IMG/VR virus record: IMGVR_UViG_3300043772_002064
Location: 1-33,672 of that record
DNA length: 33,672 nt
Reading direction: 5' to 3' (one strand)
DNA from: a virus
Made by a program: the position numbers and the translations under genes. Under the pieces are notes generated by a model. That model did no database searches, was not told the origin of the DNA, and saw only the letters and a list, made by a program, of their open reading frames with translations. Of this stretch, positions 1 through 8,346 are shown one piece after another (positions within the stretch are counted from its first letter, which is position 1; each line of letters starts with the position of its first letter).

Positions 1-1518
1 ATGTTGATGTTGGCTTGGTCTTATAAATTCAAATTAGCAATTCCTAAAAAACAAGAAAAGGCGGACTTTGTAGGAGGATTATCAAGATTACTAAAAGTAG
101 GATATTCAAAGTCAGTATTAAAACTCGATTATTCTTCACTATACCCATCCATCCAATTAGTTCACGATGTATTCCCTGATTGTGATGTTACAGGTGCGAT
201 GAAAGGAATGTTATCTTATTTTAGAAATACTCGTATTATGTATAAGAACTTAGCGGGAGAATGGTATGAAAAAGATAAAAAGAAATCATTATCATATGAC
301 CGTAAACAATTACCTATTAAGATTTTTATTAACTCAATGTTTGGAGCGTTATCTGCACCACAAGTATTTGCTTGGGGGGATATGTTTATGGGAGAACAGA
401 TTACTTGTACGGGAAGACAATATCTTAGAATGATGATTAAGTTCTTTATGAAAAAGGGTTATACACCACTGGTAATGGATACTGATGGGGTCAATTTTTC
501 AAAACCTGATGGAGTTGAGAATAGAGTTTACATTGGTAAAGGTAATAATTGGAAAGTTAAAAAGGGTAAAGAGTATAAAGGTGATGACGCTGATGTTGCA
601 GAATTTAACGATATGTTTATGAGAGGTGAGATGGCCTTAGATACCGATGGAACTTGGCCTTCTTGTATTAATCTTGCTCGTAAAAACTACGCGGTTATGG
701 ATGCCAAAGGTAAAATCAAATTAACTGGTAACACAATTAAATCAAAAAAACTTCCACTATATATTGAAGACTTTTTAGATAAAGGGGTTAAATACTTACT
801 TGAGGGTAAAGGTCAGGAGTTTGTTGAGTGGTATTACGAGTATCTATCCAAGATTTATAATAAAGAAATCCCACTAATGAAAATCGCCCAAAGAGCAAAA
901 GTAAAACTTAGTATGGATGATTATATCAAAAGGTCAAAACAAAAAACAAAGGCGGGTGGTGATATGTCGATGATGGCTCATATGGAATTGGCAAGACAAC
1001 ATAAGTTAAATGTTAATTTGGGTGATGTTATATACTATGTTAATAACGGAACAAAGGCTTCAGAGGGGGATGTTCAGAAGATAACAAAAAAGTTAACTAA
1101 GAAACAAATAACAGAACTTGAGGCTGCGGGTAAAAAAGTACCTGAACCAACAAAAGAAATTCAAATTAATTGTTATATGTTAGACGCAAAAACTTTAGAA
1201 AACAACCCAGGTATGACAGGTGATTATAATGTGGCAAGAGCGGTAACAACATTTAATAAAAGGATTGAGCCATTACTTGTAGTTTTTAAGGATGAGGTTA
1301 GAGAAAGTTTACTTGTTGACAAACCTGAAGATAGAGGGTTATTTACAAAAGACCAATGTGAATTAATTAATGGACACCCATTTGAACCTGAAGACCAAGA
1401 TTCTTTAGAAGAAGTTTTAAAATTATCTGAAGGGGAAGTTAAGTATTGGGAGAAAAGAGGTATTGACCCTAACTATATGTATGAATTGGCTGATGAAGGG
1501 TGGGAAGAATACATTTAA
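1..1518 (+). CDS. Family B DNA polymerase, C-terminal part (5' end outside window)
   Basis: Replicative phage DNA polymerase related to T4 gp43. The 505 visible residues hold the polymerase palm and thumb. Motif A is DYSSLYPS (catalytic D43), motif B is KIFINSMFG (K107, N111, G115) and motif C is MDTDG (D160 and D162). No 3'-5' exonuclease motifs are present, and T4 gp43 is about 900 residues. The ATG at base 1 is therefore probably an internal Met, with the exonuclease half lying left of the window; a split polymerase cannot be excluded. The C-terminus is acidic. The stop overlaps by 4 bases the end of the convergent minus-strand gene at 1515. The polymerase would act with the gp32-like protein encoded at 32099. 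Confidence 0.92.
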   Translation: MLMLAWSYKFKLAIPKKQEKADFVGGLSRLLKVGYSKSVLKLDYSSLYPSIQLVHDVFPDCDVTGAMKGMLSYFRNTRIMYKNLAGEWYEKDKKKSLSYDRKQLPIKIFINSMFGALSAPQVFAWGDMFMGEQITCTGRQYLRMMIKFFMKKGYTPLVMDTDGVNFSKPDGVENRVYIGKGNNWKVKKGKEYKGDDADVAEFNDMFMRGEMALDTDGTWPSCINLARKNYAVMDAKGKIKLTGNTIKSKKLPLYIEDFLDKGVKYLLEGKGQEFVEWYYEYLSKIYNKEIPLMKIAQRAKVKLSMDDYIKRSKQKTKAGGDMSMMAHMELARQHKLNVNLGDVIYYVNNGTKASEGDVQKITKKLTKKQITELEAAGKKVPEPTKEIQINCYMLDAKTLENNPGMTGDYNVARAVTTFNKRIEPLLVVFKDEVRESLLVDKPEDRGLFTKDQCELINGHPFEPEDQDSLEEVLKLSEGEVKYWEKRGIDPNYMYELADEGWEEYI

Positions 1519-1898
1519 TCCAACTTAATACCATCGGACGAAATTATATACCAATTGTTTTCAATTAAAACCATCTCAACACAAGCACCTTTACTTATAT
1601 TAAGTTCATCATAGTACTCATCTATCTTTCCGATAGATGGGGTTATGGTAACATTTGTTAATACTTTAATAATAATATGGTCTGATTTAGAATTGTCTAA
1701 AACCAAATTACAATGTTCTGTATTTTTGATTAAAATTAAATCTTCACCATTTGTAGTATACGAAGATTCGGTTACAACTTTTTTTAAAAACTCAGGCACT
1801 AACGGAATAAGTTTCTCAAAATATTCAATCTCTTTATGTTGTTTAATATTATAGGTTTTATCACCAATTTTTTTTCTAACCAAAGTCGATTTTATCAT
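1515..1898 (-). CDS. Small fibre/collar-like structural protein
   Basis: 127-residue protein of unconfirmed function. The C-terminal 75 residues are a run of short beta strands with regularly spaced hydrophobics (HIIIKVL, VTITPSIGKIDE, GACVEMVL) ending in NNWYIISSDGIKLD. This style is common in trimeric beta-prism domains of phage fibres and head-decoration proteins. Its ATG overlaps the 3' end of the gp13-like neck gene by 4 bases, so the two are almost certainly co-translated. In T4 the collar whisker gene wac lies beside gene 13, and the position here is compatible with a neck or collar fibre. That role is inferred from context and strand pattern only. Confidence 0.4.
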   Translation of the reverse strand: MIKSTLVRKKIGDKTYNIKQHKEIEYFEKLIPLVPEFLKKVVTESSYTTNGEDLILIKNTEHCNLVLDNSKSDHIIIKVLTNVTITPSIGKIDEYYDELNISKGACVEMVLIENNWYIISSDGIKLD

Positions 1899-3022
1899 AT
1901 CACATAAATTTGTCTTGGCATTGCGGTAAATTTCTTTTGTTTGTTTAAGTTTTCCGCAAGTAACGCTTCACGTTCCATTACTTTTTCAGGCCTTAATCTT
2001 GTTAATCTACCTTCCGCACCGGTTAATTCCTCAATTAGTTTAGATTTTTCATCTTTTGCCTCAGTTGACAATGATTGATAATCCATTGTTAATTCAGAAT
2101 CAGGAGTTTTTAAATTACCACTATATTTTCCTCTTACCTTTGATAAGGTTTCTTTACAATAAGCAATAAACCATCTTCTTACCCACTGTTGAGCGGGATT
2201 ATTTAAATCCGTCCATCCAATTTTATCAAATGGAACATCTGATGGTAATCTAATAATGTCAGGATTGTCTTTTAAACATTTATCTCTATCGGCACCTTCC
2301 GCTTCATAATACCAATACCAAACTTTACCTTTAGTTAAAGTACCGTTACCAAAATCAAATTTACCACCCGGGGTATTCATTAAATGAATCGCTTTTTTAC
2401 CATCAGGTAATGCAGTAACTCTATATGTTAAATCACCGGCAATAATTCTTCTTTGTATGTTAATTTCTTGCATTCTTAGTAACATATCAAAAGCAGGCAT
2501 CATAAAATATCCTCCGGCAGTGTTACCCATTTGAGCAAGTCCTCCACCACCTCCAAGTCCTCCGCCAGCACCTAGCGCTCCAAAAGACCAAGGGTCAAAC
2601 ATAACATTATTTAATGTTGCGGGACTAAACCACAATAACTCGTTTAACTCTCTATTTGCAGGAATTTCATAAATTTGCTGTCCCTTAACTAATTGTATGT
2701 AGTCTTTTTTAAGAACAGAGTCTCCTCCTGCCTGTAACCCAACAATTTTTGAATAAGCGTAGGTATATCTTTGTTCGTAATCTAAACTTTTTGTTGTAAA
2801 TGCTTTAGATAAAGATTGAGTATCTAAATTTAAATTATAAAGTGATGTCCATTGAGATTCAATTAACCAATCTTGAACATATTGTGAATAATCGTCTATT
2901 GAGAATTCCAATAGAGTGTCCATTTGTTCATCCTCTAATTCAATAGACCTTAAAGGTGCTCCCAATAAGTGTCTAACTTTACGATATAAATCGCTTCTTT
3001 CTGGTTCTGCAATGATTGACAT
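1895..3022 (-). CDS. Neck protein, T4 gp13-like
   Basis: 375-residue putative head-completion/neck protein that would join the DNA-filled head to the tail. Helical N-terminal part (residues 10-60), a middle segment with KGQQIYEIPANRELNELLWFSP (about 113-134), then a C-terminal helical part with QQWVRRWFIAYCKETLSKVR followed by a charged helix. This layout (helical start, a beta region ending in an ILWF-type strand, W-rich C-terminal helices) matches gp13 of T4-like marine phages, as I recall the family. An unusual Gly-rich loop (residues about 148-171) sits in the middle and looks like a flexible insertion. A TATTTATA motif ends 16 bases before the ATG. The gene heads a two-gene minus-strand unit. 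Confidence 0.6.
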   Translation of the reverse strand: MSIIAEPERSDLYRKVRHLLGAPLRSIELEDEQMDTLLEFSIDDYSQYVQDWLIESQWTSLYNLNLDTQSLSKAFTTKSLDYEQRYTYAYSKIVGLQAGGDSVLKKDYIQLVKGQQIYEIPANRELNELLWFSPATLNNVMFDPWSFGALGAGGGLGGGGGLAQMGNTAGGYFMMPAFDMLLRMQEINIQRRIIAGDLTYRVTALPDGKKAIHLMNTPGGKFDFGNGTLTKGKVWYWYYEAEGADRDKCLKDNPDIIRLPSDVPFDKIGWTDLNNPAQQWVRRWFIAYCKETLSKVRGKYSGNLKTPDSELTMDYQSLSTEAKDEKSKLIEELTGAEGRLTRLRPEKVMEREALLAENLNKQKKFTAMPRQIYVI

Positions 3023-3038
3023 AATTGTGTTCTTTATA

Positions 3039-3048
3039 TATAAATATC
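3039..3048 (-). promoter_or_regulatory. Late-type motif GATATTTATA upstream of the neck gene
   Basis: Read on the minus strand this is GATATTTATA, ending 16 bases before the ATG at 3022. It overlaps the stop codon of the upstream SOD-nuclease gene by two bases. The same motif at exactly the same spacing precedes the next minus-strand gene (4567). Confidence 0.5.
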
Positions 3049-4567
3049 AATCTATCTTAAAAACTAAATCACTCTTATTTAAGACAAAATTTCCCTCAAT
3101 AATTTCGGTATTTGAATTATCAAACACATATATTTTTTTTCTATTTGTGAATATTAACCAATCTGTATCATATTCCTTAACGCCACCAGTTTCGATAAAA
3201 ATAACTTTATCCCCATCAACTTTAATATCTTTAAAAGGTTTAACCTGAACAGTCTTTTTACTTCCATTATAAATAATTTCACAATCAACTCCTTGTAATG
3301 TATCACTAAGATTACCAATACTAGCAATCTTTTTAACATTATCATTACCAAGTCTTTCTTTTAATTTTTTAACAACATAGTCTTCGTTAGTATCGCCAAA
3401 CCCACCTGTCTTTTTAACCGTATCCATCAAAGCTTTAAATGTAGATGATTCGGGATTAAAGATTCTATTTTTAAAGTAAGTTATTGCGTTTAACAATCTT
3501 GTAAGTTGTTCCTCATTGTTTTCAACATTAAATGTTATTGGTCTTTTCTTCATTGTGAAAAGAACTTTATTTATGTCGTTAACTAAGATACAAAAACAGG
3601 TATAATTTGTATTAACTCTATTAAATATTGAACGACCGGGTTCTCCCATAAAATCGTATAAACCTCTTAATGTTCCCGGAGCATATTCATTTCTTTTATA
3701 ATAGTTGTCAGGAAATACCTCTGATAAAGTTTTCTCAATCCACTCATTAAAATCTTTCTTAATATTTGGGTACTTGTTAAATAACTCTCTATAAAAAGAG
3801 TTTTCTCTTGTACTACATTTTTCGTCTACCGATTCTGACAAAATAATTCTTCTAAAATAATTTTCGTTTAATGTTGTTTTGGTCTTCATCTCATACATTT
3901 TGTTAACGAATTCCCAATTAACAAAATCCCAAAAACCCTTAATATAATCGTCTCTTTTATTTTTATATTTTAAATAATAAGCATGTTCCCATAAATCTAA
4001 ACCTAGTAAAGGGTAACCACCTCTTTTAATAACATTCATTAGTGGGTTATCTTGATTCGGGGTTGACATAATTTTTAATCTTCCCTTTTTGGTTAAAACA
4101 AGCCACACCCATCCTGAACCAAATCTTTTTTGTGCAACATCTTCAAACCTTGATTTAAAGTTTTTAAATGATTCAAAATGTTTGTTTATTTTTTCTAATA
4201 ATTTTTCTGAGGGGTTTTGTTTTTTTGGGGATAACATCTTCCAAAATAAGGCGTGGTTAAAGGCGCCACCCGCGTTATTTCTAATAACTTTTGGAAATCT
4301 ACTTATTGATTTTACAATTTGTTCAAGTTCCAAATCACCATAATCTTTTTTGGATAAAACGTCATTCAATTTTTTAACATAACCTTTATAATGTTTGTTA
4401 TAATGAACATCCATTGTTTCGGAATCAATGAATTGTTTTAAAGAGGAATAAGAATAGGGTAATTTTTCAATACCGATTTTTTTCATTTCGGTTAATAAAA
4501 AATCCTTACTTTCAGACTTTTGTATTTGTTCTAATAAAACAGATGTTTTTTCTAATATACTTCTCAC
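3047..4567 (-). CDS. Fe/Mn superoxide dismutase fused to a PD-(D/E)XK nuclease-like domain
   Basis: 506-residue two-domain protein. Residues about 35-222 are an Fe/Mn superoxide dismutase. All four metal ligands are visible: H55 (in DVHYNKHY), H105 (in FNHALFW), D191 and H195 (in DLWEHAYY). Second-shell Y63 is also kept. G101 and Q172 (in STPNQDNP) sit where MnSODs, rather than FeSODs, place Gly and Gln, so Mn use is favoured. Residues about 390-485 look like a PD-(D/E)XK nuclease core: E395, D428 in GVD, and Q441-V-K443. The 225-390 linker is unrecognised. The start is GTG; no in-frame ATG lies upstream, and starting at M28 would remove the leader MRSILEKTSVLLEQ. That leader ends in an (L/I)xE site like T4 capsid-targeting peptides. 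A TATTTATG motif lies 16 bases upstream. The SOD call is secure; nuclease activity is inferred. Confidence 0.88.
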   Translation of the reverse strand: MRSILEKTSVLLEQIQKSESKDFLLTEMKKIGIEKLPYSYSSLKQFIDSETMDVHYNKHYKGYVKKLNDVLSKKDYGDLELEQIVKSISRFPKVIRNNAGGAFNHALFWKMLSPKKQNPSEKLLEKINKHFESFKNFKSRFEDVAQKRFGSGWVWLVLTKKGRLKIMSTPNQDNPLMNVIKRGGYPLLGLDLWEHAYYLKYKNKRDDYIKGFWDFVNWEFVNKMYEMKTKTTLNENYFRRIILSESVDEKCSTRENSFYRELFNKYPNIKKDFNEWIEKTLSEVFPDNYYKRNEYAPGTLRGLYDFMGEPGRSIFNRVNTNYTCFCILVNDINKVLFTMKKRPITFNVENNEEQLTRLLNAITYFKNRIFNPESSTFKALMDTVKKTGGFGDTNEDYVVKKLKERLGNDNVKKIASIGNLSDTLQGVDCEIIYNGSKKTVQVKPFKDIKVDGDKVIFIETGGVKEYDTDWLIFTNRKKIYVFDNSNTEIIEGNFVLNKSDLVFKID

Positions 4568-4583
4568 AAAATGATTATTTTAA

Positions 4584-4593
4584 CATAAATATC
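4584..4593 (-). promoter_or_regulatory. Late-type motif GATATTTATG upstream of the SOD-nuclease gene
   Basis: Minus-strand GATATTTATG ends 16 bases before the GTG start at 4567, the same spacing as for the neck gene. It supports the GTG as the true start. Confidence 0.5.
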
Positions 4594-4627
4594 CTGTATT
4601 TACCATATTTTCAGAGTCTAAAATAAA

Positions 4628-4659
4628 TTTGGTAGATTAGAAAACATTTCATATCTTTG
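4628..4659 (+). promoter_or_regulatory. Bacteroidetes-type promoter of the metalloprotease gene
   Basis: TTTG (4628-4631), 20-base spacer, TATCTTTG (4652-4659). This matches the Bacteroidetes -33 TTTG / -7 TAnnTTTG consensus exactly. Only four bases separate the -7 element from the ATG at 4664, so transcription would begin at or very near the start codon, giving a leaderless or nearly leaderless mRNA. Confidence 0.65.
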
Positions 4660-4663
4660 TATT

Positions 4664-5173
4664 ATGAAAACATTATTATTATTTATAACCATTTTATTCG
4701 GTATATCAGTATATTCTCAATCGTATAAAGACACATCTTTAAATGTGAGAATATTAAGAATGGATAATTATGATTCGTTAAAATTACAAAAACATTCTAA
4801 ATTTATTAAAGAAAAATTCGGTTATAAAGTAATTTTACCCGATAACACAATTAAAAGTGAAGATTACTTAACGATAAGTAATTCTTTTATTGATGTTATT
4901 AAATTACTTCAAAATATGTATTGTTATGAAATAACTATTGTTTTTACAAATAATCCTTTATATGAAAGTCCCATATCTTTAAAAGGGGCAACAGATTACG
5001 AAAGAAAGGTAATCATTATTGATGGTAATTTAGATGACATTAATTTAGTTATAATTCATGAGATTGGTCACGTCTTAGGAATACATCATTGTGAAAATAC
5101 TGATTGTATAATGTTTGATAATGCGGTTAAAGAAGAATTTTGTAATAAATGTTTATCTATTTTTAATAGATAA
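4664..5173 (+). CDS. Secreted archaemetzincin-like zinc metalloprotease
   Basis: 169-residue predicted exported protease. Residues 1-18 form a signal peptide (MKT, then LLLFITILFGISV, with likely cleavage after VYS before QS), typical of Bacteroidetes. The catalytic motif HEIGHVLGIHHC (residues 132-143) gives zinc ligands H132, H136 and H142 with base E133. It is followed by CIM (C148, M150) and CNKC (C160, C163). This is the archaemetzincin layout HExxHxxGxxHCx4CxM...CxxC, with a second cysteine zinc site, but the final spacer is shorter (9 rather than the usual about 17). Archaemetzincins are normally cytosolic, so a signal peptide is unusual. The gene has its own host-like promoter and is divergent from the SOD gene, as expected for an acquired accessory gene. 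Substrate unknown; periplasmic or outer-surface action is inferred. Confidence 0.8.
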   Translation: MKTLLLFITILFGISVYSQSYKDTSLNVRILRMDNYDSLKLQKHSKFIKEKFGYKVILPDNTIKSEDYLTISNSFIDVIKLLQNMYCYEITIVFTNNPLYESPISLKGATDYERKVIIIDGNLDDINLVIIHEIGHVLGIHHCENTDCIMFDNAVKEEFCNKCLSIFNR

Positions 5174-5183
5174 AATATTTATT
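5174..5183 (+). promoter_or_regulatory. Late-type motif AATATTTATT before the 458-aa gene
   Basis: AATATTTATT directly follows the metalloprotease stop codon and ends five bases before the ATG at 5189. If it is a -10 element, the transcript would start at about the start codon. Confidence 0.35.
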
Positions 5184-5188
5184 AACAT

Positions 5189-6565
5189 ATGGAAGAAAAA
5201 AAATTTATTAGTGAATTACATAGAATGAAATACCTATTTTCTCATGAGAGAGGTGTGGTTATTTCTGAACAAACAAAAATACCCCAACAATTACCAGATT
5301 CATCGAAAAAACCCTCTAATAAAACTGTTACTAGTCAAGAGACAACTAGTACTAAAAAAGAAGGTAGTGAGACCGTTATATCTAAAACAAGAACTGAAAA
5401 AATAAAATTATCAGAAAGGTTTACCGCAACTTATGATGAAAATAGTGATGACCCAAACCTGTTTTTAAATAGTGCGTATCAAAAAATAATTGATAGGTTA
5501 AATCAAGAAAATCCTGAAAAGTTATCAATATTAATTACAAAGGCAAATATAATCGGAACCGCAAGTAATCAATGGGGTGGTCCAACAAAATATGATTCTG
5601 ATAATAATTACAAATATTTAGGCGGAGAACAGCCTCAAACACCCACTGAAGTTACTTTAGATGGTAGAACAATTAAATTTAACAAAAATTATGGTCTAAA
5701 TAAAACTTTAGCAAATAAAAGAGCGAATAATTTTTGGACTAAACTACTAGTTAAATTACAAACCCCACCTGTTAATCCTCCCGAAAAACCAATAATTAAG
5801 ATGGGTGCTGACGTTACCCCAACTATAAGTCAAATGGTTGTCAATACAGGGGGTCAAAACGATGATGTTAGAGTTCAACAAAAATACCCAAATCCGGGAC
5901 AAACAGTTTTAATTGATTTAGAATTTGTTTATGAAAAAACGAAGACGGAAATCGAAAGGCTTCCTGTAAATATTGAAGAGACTTCAATTAGAACCTCAAC
6001 TCATTGGTGTGATGGAACTGATGGAACCGGGTTTGTCGGAAATTTGGACGCAAAAAAATATTGTTTAGGTAAAAGGGATAAGTCAGCGGATAAAATGAAT
6101 GGTGCTTTTAATACATCTAAACCCAATAATAAATCCACTGAAACTTCACCAAGAATCAAGAGAGTTCCTGTGGGAGTATCAAACCCAGCAAGTGTTAAAG
6201 GTATTAATATATCTGACGTTGATTGGACTAAATCTCAAGTAACTACTATTATGGAATACCCTAATATGGTATCAACTGAACACGATTACATATTTCGTTA
6301 TGAAATGGATTACGGTATTTGGGAGTTTTTTTGGCAAGATTTTAAAATCACTACAATATCAAGAACTCCAAAAAAAGGTCTTGATTGGATTGCCAGTAAG
6401 GTAAAAGATGTTAAAGGTGTTTCACCTGGTGCAATAAAGAATATCTTATCTGATACAAATAGCAAATTTTATATACAAGAATTATTAGTTTGTATGAATT
6501 TAAAGAAGAGTGGTGGAGACGCTTATAGAAAATCTTTTGATTATTATGTTAAACCTTATATTTAG
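5189..6565 (+). CDS. Leader-bearing protein of unknown function with weak OmpA-like stretch
   Basis: 458 residues, not confidently assigned. The first 27 residues (FISELHRMKYLF, then VVISE before Q28) resemble the start of the protein at 31313 and end in an (I/L)xE site, so they may be a cleavable capsid- or virion-targeting leader. Residues 28-75 are Ser/Thr/Lys-rich and look disordered. Residues about 112-190 contain IIGTASN and NKTLANKRAN, which recall the GxA...N..LA..RA pattern of OmpA-like domains, but the match is weak. The C-terminal part is rich in aromatic residues (YGIWEFFWQDF) and has a WCDG and a Cys pair. The last 17 bases overlap the convergent SNF2 helicase gene. A virion protein is the best guess. 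Confidence 0.5.
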   Translation: MEEKKFISELHRMKYLFSHERGVVISEQTKIPQQLPDSSKKPSNKTVTSQETTSTKKEGSETVISKTRTEKIKLSERFTATYDENSDDPNLFLNSAYQKIIDRLNQENPEKLSILITKANIIGTASNQWGGPTKYDSDNNYKYLGGEQPQTPTEVTLDGRTIKFNKNYGLNKTLANKRANNFWTKLLVKLQTPPVNPPEKPIIKMGADVTPTISQMVVNTGGQNDDVRVQQKYPNPGQTVLIDLEFVYEKTKTEIERLPVNIEETSIRTSTHWCDGTDGTGFVGNLDAKKYCLGKRDKSADKMNGAFNTSKPNNKSTETSPRIKRVPVGVSNPASVKGINISDVDWTKSQVTTIMEYPNMVSTEHDYIFRYEMDYGIWEFFWQDFKITTISRTPKKGLDWIASKVKDVKGVSPGAIKNILSDTNSKFYIQELLVCMNLKKSGGDAYRKSFDYYVKPYI

Positions 6566-8321
6566 TAGAATTAATTTTATTCATAATCTGTTCGACAATA
6601 TCTCCCTTATCTAAATTATCCCCCATTACGGTTTCAATAATAGACTTCTTTGAGTTTACAATATCATATATTGAACCCTCAATAGTATTTTCAAATATTG
6701 GGTAATAAACAAGAACATTATTTTTTTGACCATATCTATACGCCCTATCCTCCGCTTGAGATAAGTCTCCCGGCACAAATGATAAATCGTTTATGATTAC
6801 AGATTCAGCTGCGGTTAAAGTTAAACCAACTCCCGCCGCTTTAACATTACCAACAAATACTTTTATTTTATCGTTTTCTTGGAATTGGTCAACCGCATAT
6901 TGTCTTTGTGGTTTAGAAGAACTTCCATCTAATCTTACCGCCTGTTTACCAAAATGGTCGGCAATTCTATTTAATGTGTCTGTAAAGTTTGTGAATATGA
7001 TAACTTTCTTTTCTTGGTCGATTATGTTTTGAGTGAGTTCAATTGTGTGTTGTATTTTTTCTTCAGCAATTACTTGTCTTACTTTCATAAGTTTTGTAAA
7101 TTGAATTGTTAAAGATTTTGATTCCTCACTCTTAGTTCTATACCAATCAAAATACTCACCCATTAGTCCTTCATAAAGTTTTGATTTTAATCTTAAATAA
7201 ACAGGGGTAATAATCTTTTCAGGTAAATCCAATACTTCCGTTTTCAATCTTCTTAAAACTTGTTTTGAAGTTCTATCTCTTAATTCTTCTAAGTTAGATG
7301 CTCCTGACACATTCCAAATCTTTCTGTTACCGGCCTTAAACTGATATCCTTGACAATATCTAATAGCATATGCCATCCAATTCTGTGCGACAGGGCTCTC
7401 AATTAATTGAAGTAAATTAAAATAATTCATTGGTCTATTTGTCATTGGAGTTCCTGTTAATAACCAAAGTCTATTCGCCTTCTTAGAAAAATGATTTACA
7501 AGTTTTGTTCTTTGAGCCTGACCATTTTGAATGTAATGGGCTTCATCTATGATAATCAAATCAGGATTTAACTTACCAATCATCGAGTTTTCTTTATCCT
7601 TTAAATCATAGAAATTTTTTAAGATGTCATAATTCACAATAATAAAGTCGTGGTCTAATGAAAAGTTTTTACTTTCACAAATAAAAATACTTCTATCGGT
7701 GTAATTTCTAATTTCTCTTTCCCAATTTATTTTTAAAGATGCTGGACAAATAATTAAAATCTTTTTTGCCCCACTCTCAATCGCTGCGATTGTTGCTGAG
7801 GTAGTTTTACCAACACCCATATCGTCAGCTAATATAAATCTTTTAGAACCAACCAATTTTTCTATCGCCTCTTTTTGATGATTTAACGGTGGTCTATGAG
7901 AATATTTAAAGTAGTCAATTTCGACCACTTTAGTTGTGTGAGTTTTTAGTAAAGCCCCTTTAGGTAACCAAAAATCATGTATAGTTTCTCCTGAAAATAC
8001 TTTACCCCAAATGTGATAAGATTTTTCTTTTTCTGTCAATAACTTCTCCACCCAAACCTCAGTCGGTATTTCAGTATATAATTTCTCATCCGCAATTTTC
8101 TTTGCGAAGTAGGGGTCTAAATCAACCCACTTCTTAGCAACCTTTGGAGTTTTGTTGTGGTTATTAATTATATATTCTGATTGAGAACGAGTTGGATAAA
8201 ACTTTTTGTTAGTTAGTTTTTGTTGTTTTAATTTTAAGATATAGTTATTCGCGCCTTCATACGAATCCAATATGGATAAGGCATTATGTTCGATAAGATT
8301 ATTTGTCAGACCTGAAGTCAC
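6549..8321 (-). CDS. SNF2-family DNA helicase/translocase
   Basis: 590-residue superfamily 2 ATPase of the SNF2/SMARCAL1-like type. Helicase motifs in order: Walker A DDMGVGKT (166-173), DEAH (259-262), LTGTP (288-292), AAGVGLTLTAA (495-505) and QAEDRAYRYGQ (522-532) with the arginine finger. The first 140 residues are an unassigned N-terminal domain. It probably remodels or reverses forks and recombination intermediates, the job UvsW does in T4, but the sequence is SNF2-like rather than plainly UvsW. The start is GTG at 8321; the frame stays open upstream but has no ATG. A perfect host-like promoter lies about 25 bases upstream, which suggests earlier expression than the surrounding virion genes. 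Its 3' end overlaps the convergent 458-aa gene by 17 bases. Confidence 0.9.
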   Translation of the reverse strand: MTSGLTNNLIEHNALSILDSYEGANNYILKLKQQKLTNKKFYPTRSQSEYIINNHNKTPKVAKKWVDLDPYFAKKIADEKLYTEIPTEVWVEKLLTEKEKSYHIWGKVFSGETIHDFWLPKGALLKTHTTKVVEIDYFKYSHRPPLNHQKEAIEKLVGSKRFILADDMGVGKTTSATIAAIESGAKKILIICPASLKINWEREIRNYTDRSIFICESKNFSLDHDFIIVNYDILKNFYDLKDKENSMIGKLNPDLIIIDEAHYIQNGQAQRTKLVNHFSKKANRLWLLTGTPMTNRPMNYFNLLQLIESPVAQNWMAYAIRYCQGYQFKAGNRKIWNVSGASNLEELRDRTSKQVLRRLKTEVLDLPEKIITPVYLRLKSKLYEGLMGEYFDWYRTKSEESKSLTIQFTKLMKVRQVIAEEKIQHTIELTQNIIDQEKKVIIFTNFTDTLNRIADHFGKQAVRLDGSSSKPQRQYAVDQFQENDKIKVFVGNVKAAGVGLTLTAAESVIINDLSFVPGDLSQAEDRAYRYGQKNNVLVYYPIFENTIEGSIYDIVNSKKSIIETVMGDNLDKGDIVEQIMNKINSTKYKV

Positions 8322-8346
8322 AATATCATAATAAACTTTGTTAAAA

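Noticed and set aside
1-3. ATG at base 1 as the true polymerase start
   Set aside because: The exonuclease half of family B polymerases is missing and the palm motif begins only 42 residues in, so the gene most likely continues left of the window.
1645-1854. Plus-strand ORF opposite the 127-aa gene, and similar antisense ORFs (2916-3248, 4089-4343, 6793-7032, 18078-18332, 24391-24651)
   Set aside because: They lie fully opposite well-supported genes, have low-complexity compositions and no recognisable motif.
3154-3351. 65-aa minus-strand ORF within the SOD-nuclease gene
   Set aside because: It is a different phase of the nuclease-like domain with no domain of its own.
4680-4687. TATTTATA inside the metalloprotease gene
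   Set aside because: No gene start follows it; a chance hit is expected in AT-rich coding sequence and it shows the motif alone is not proof of a promoter.
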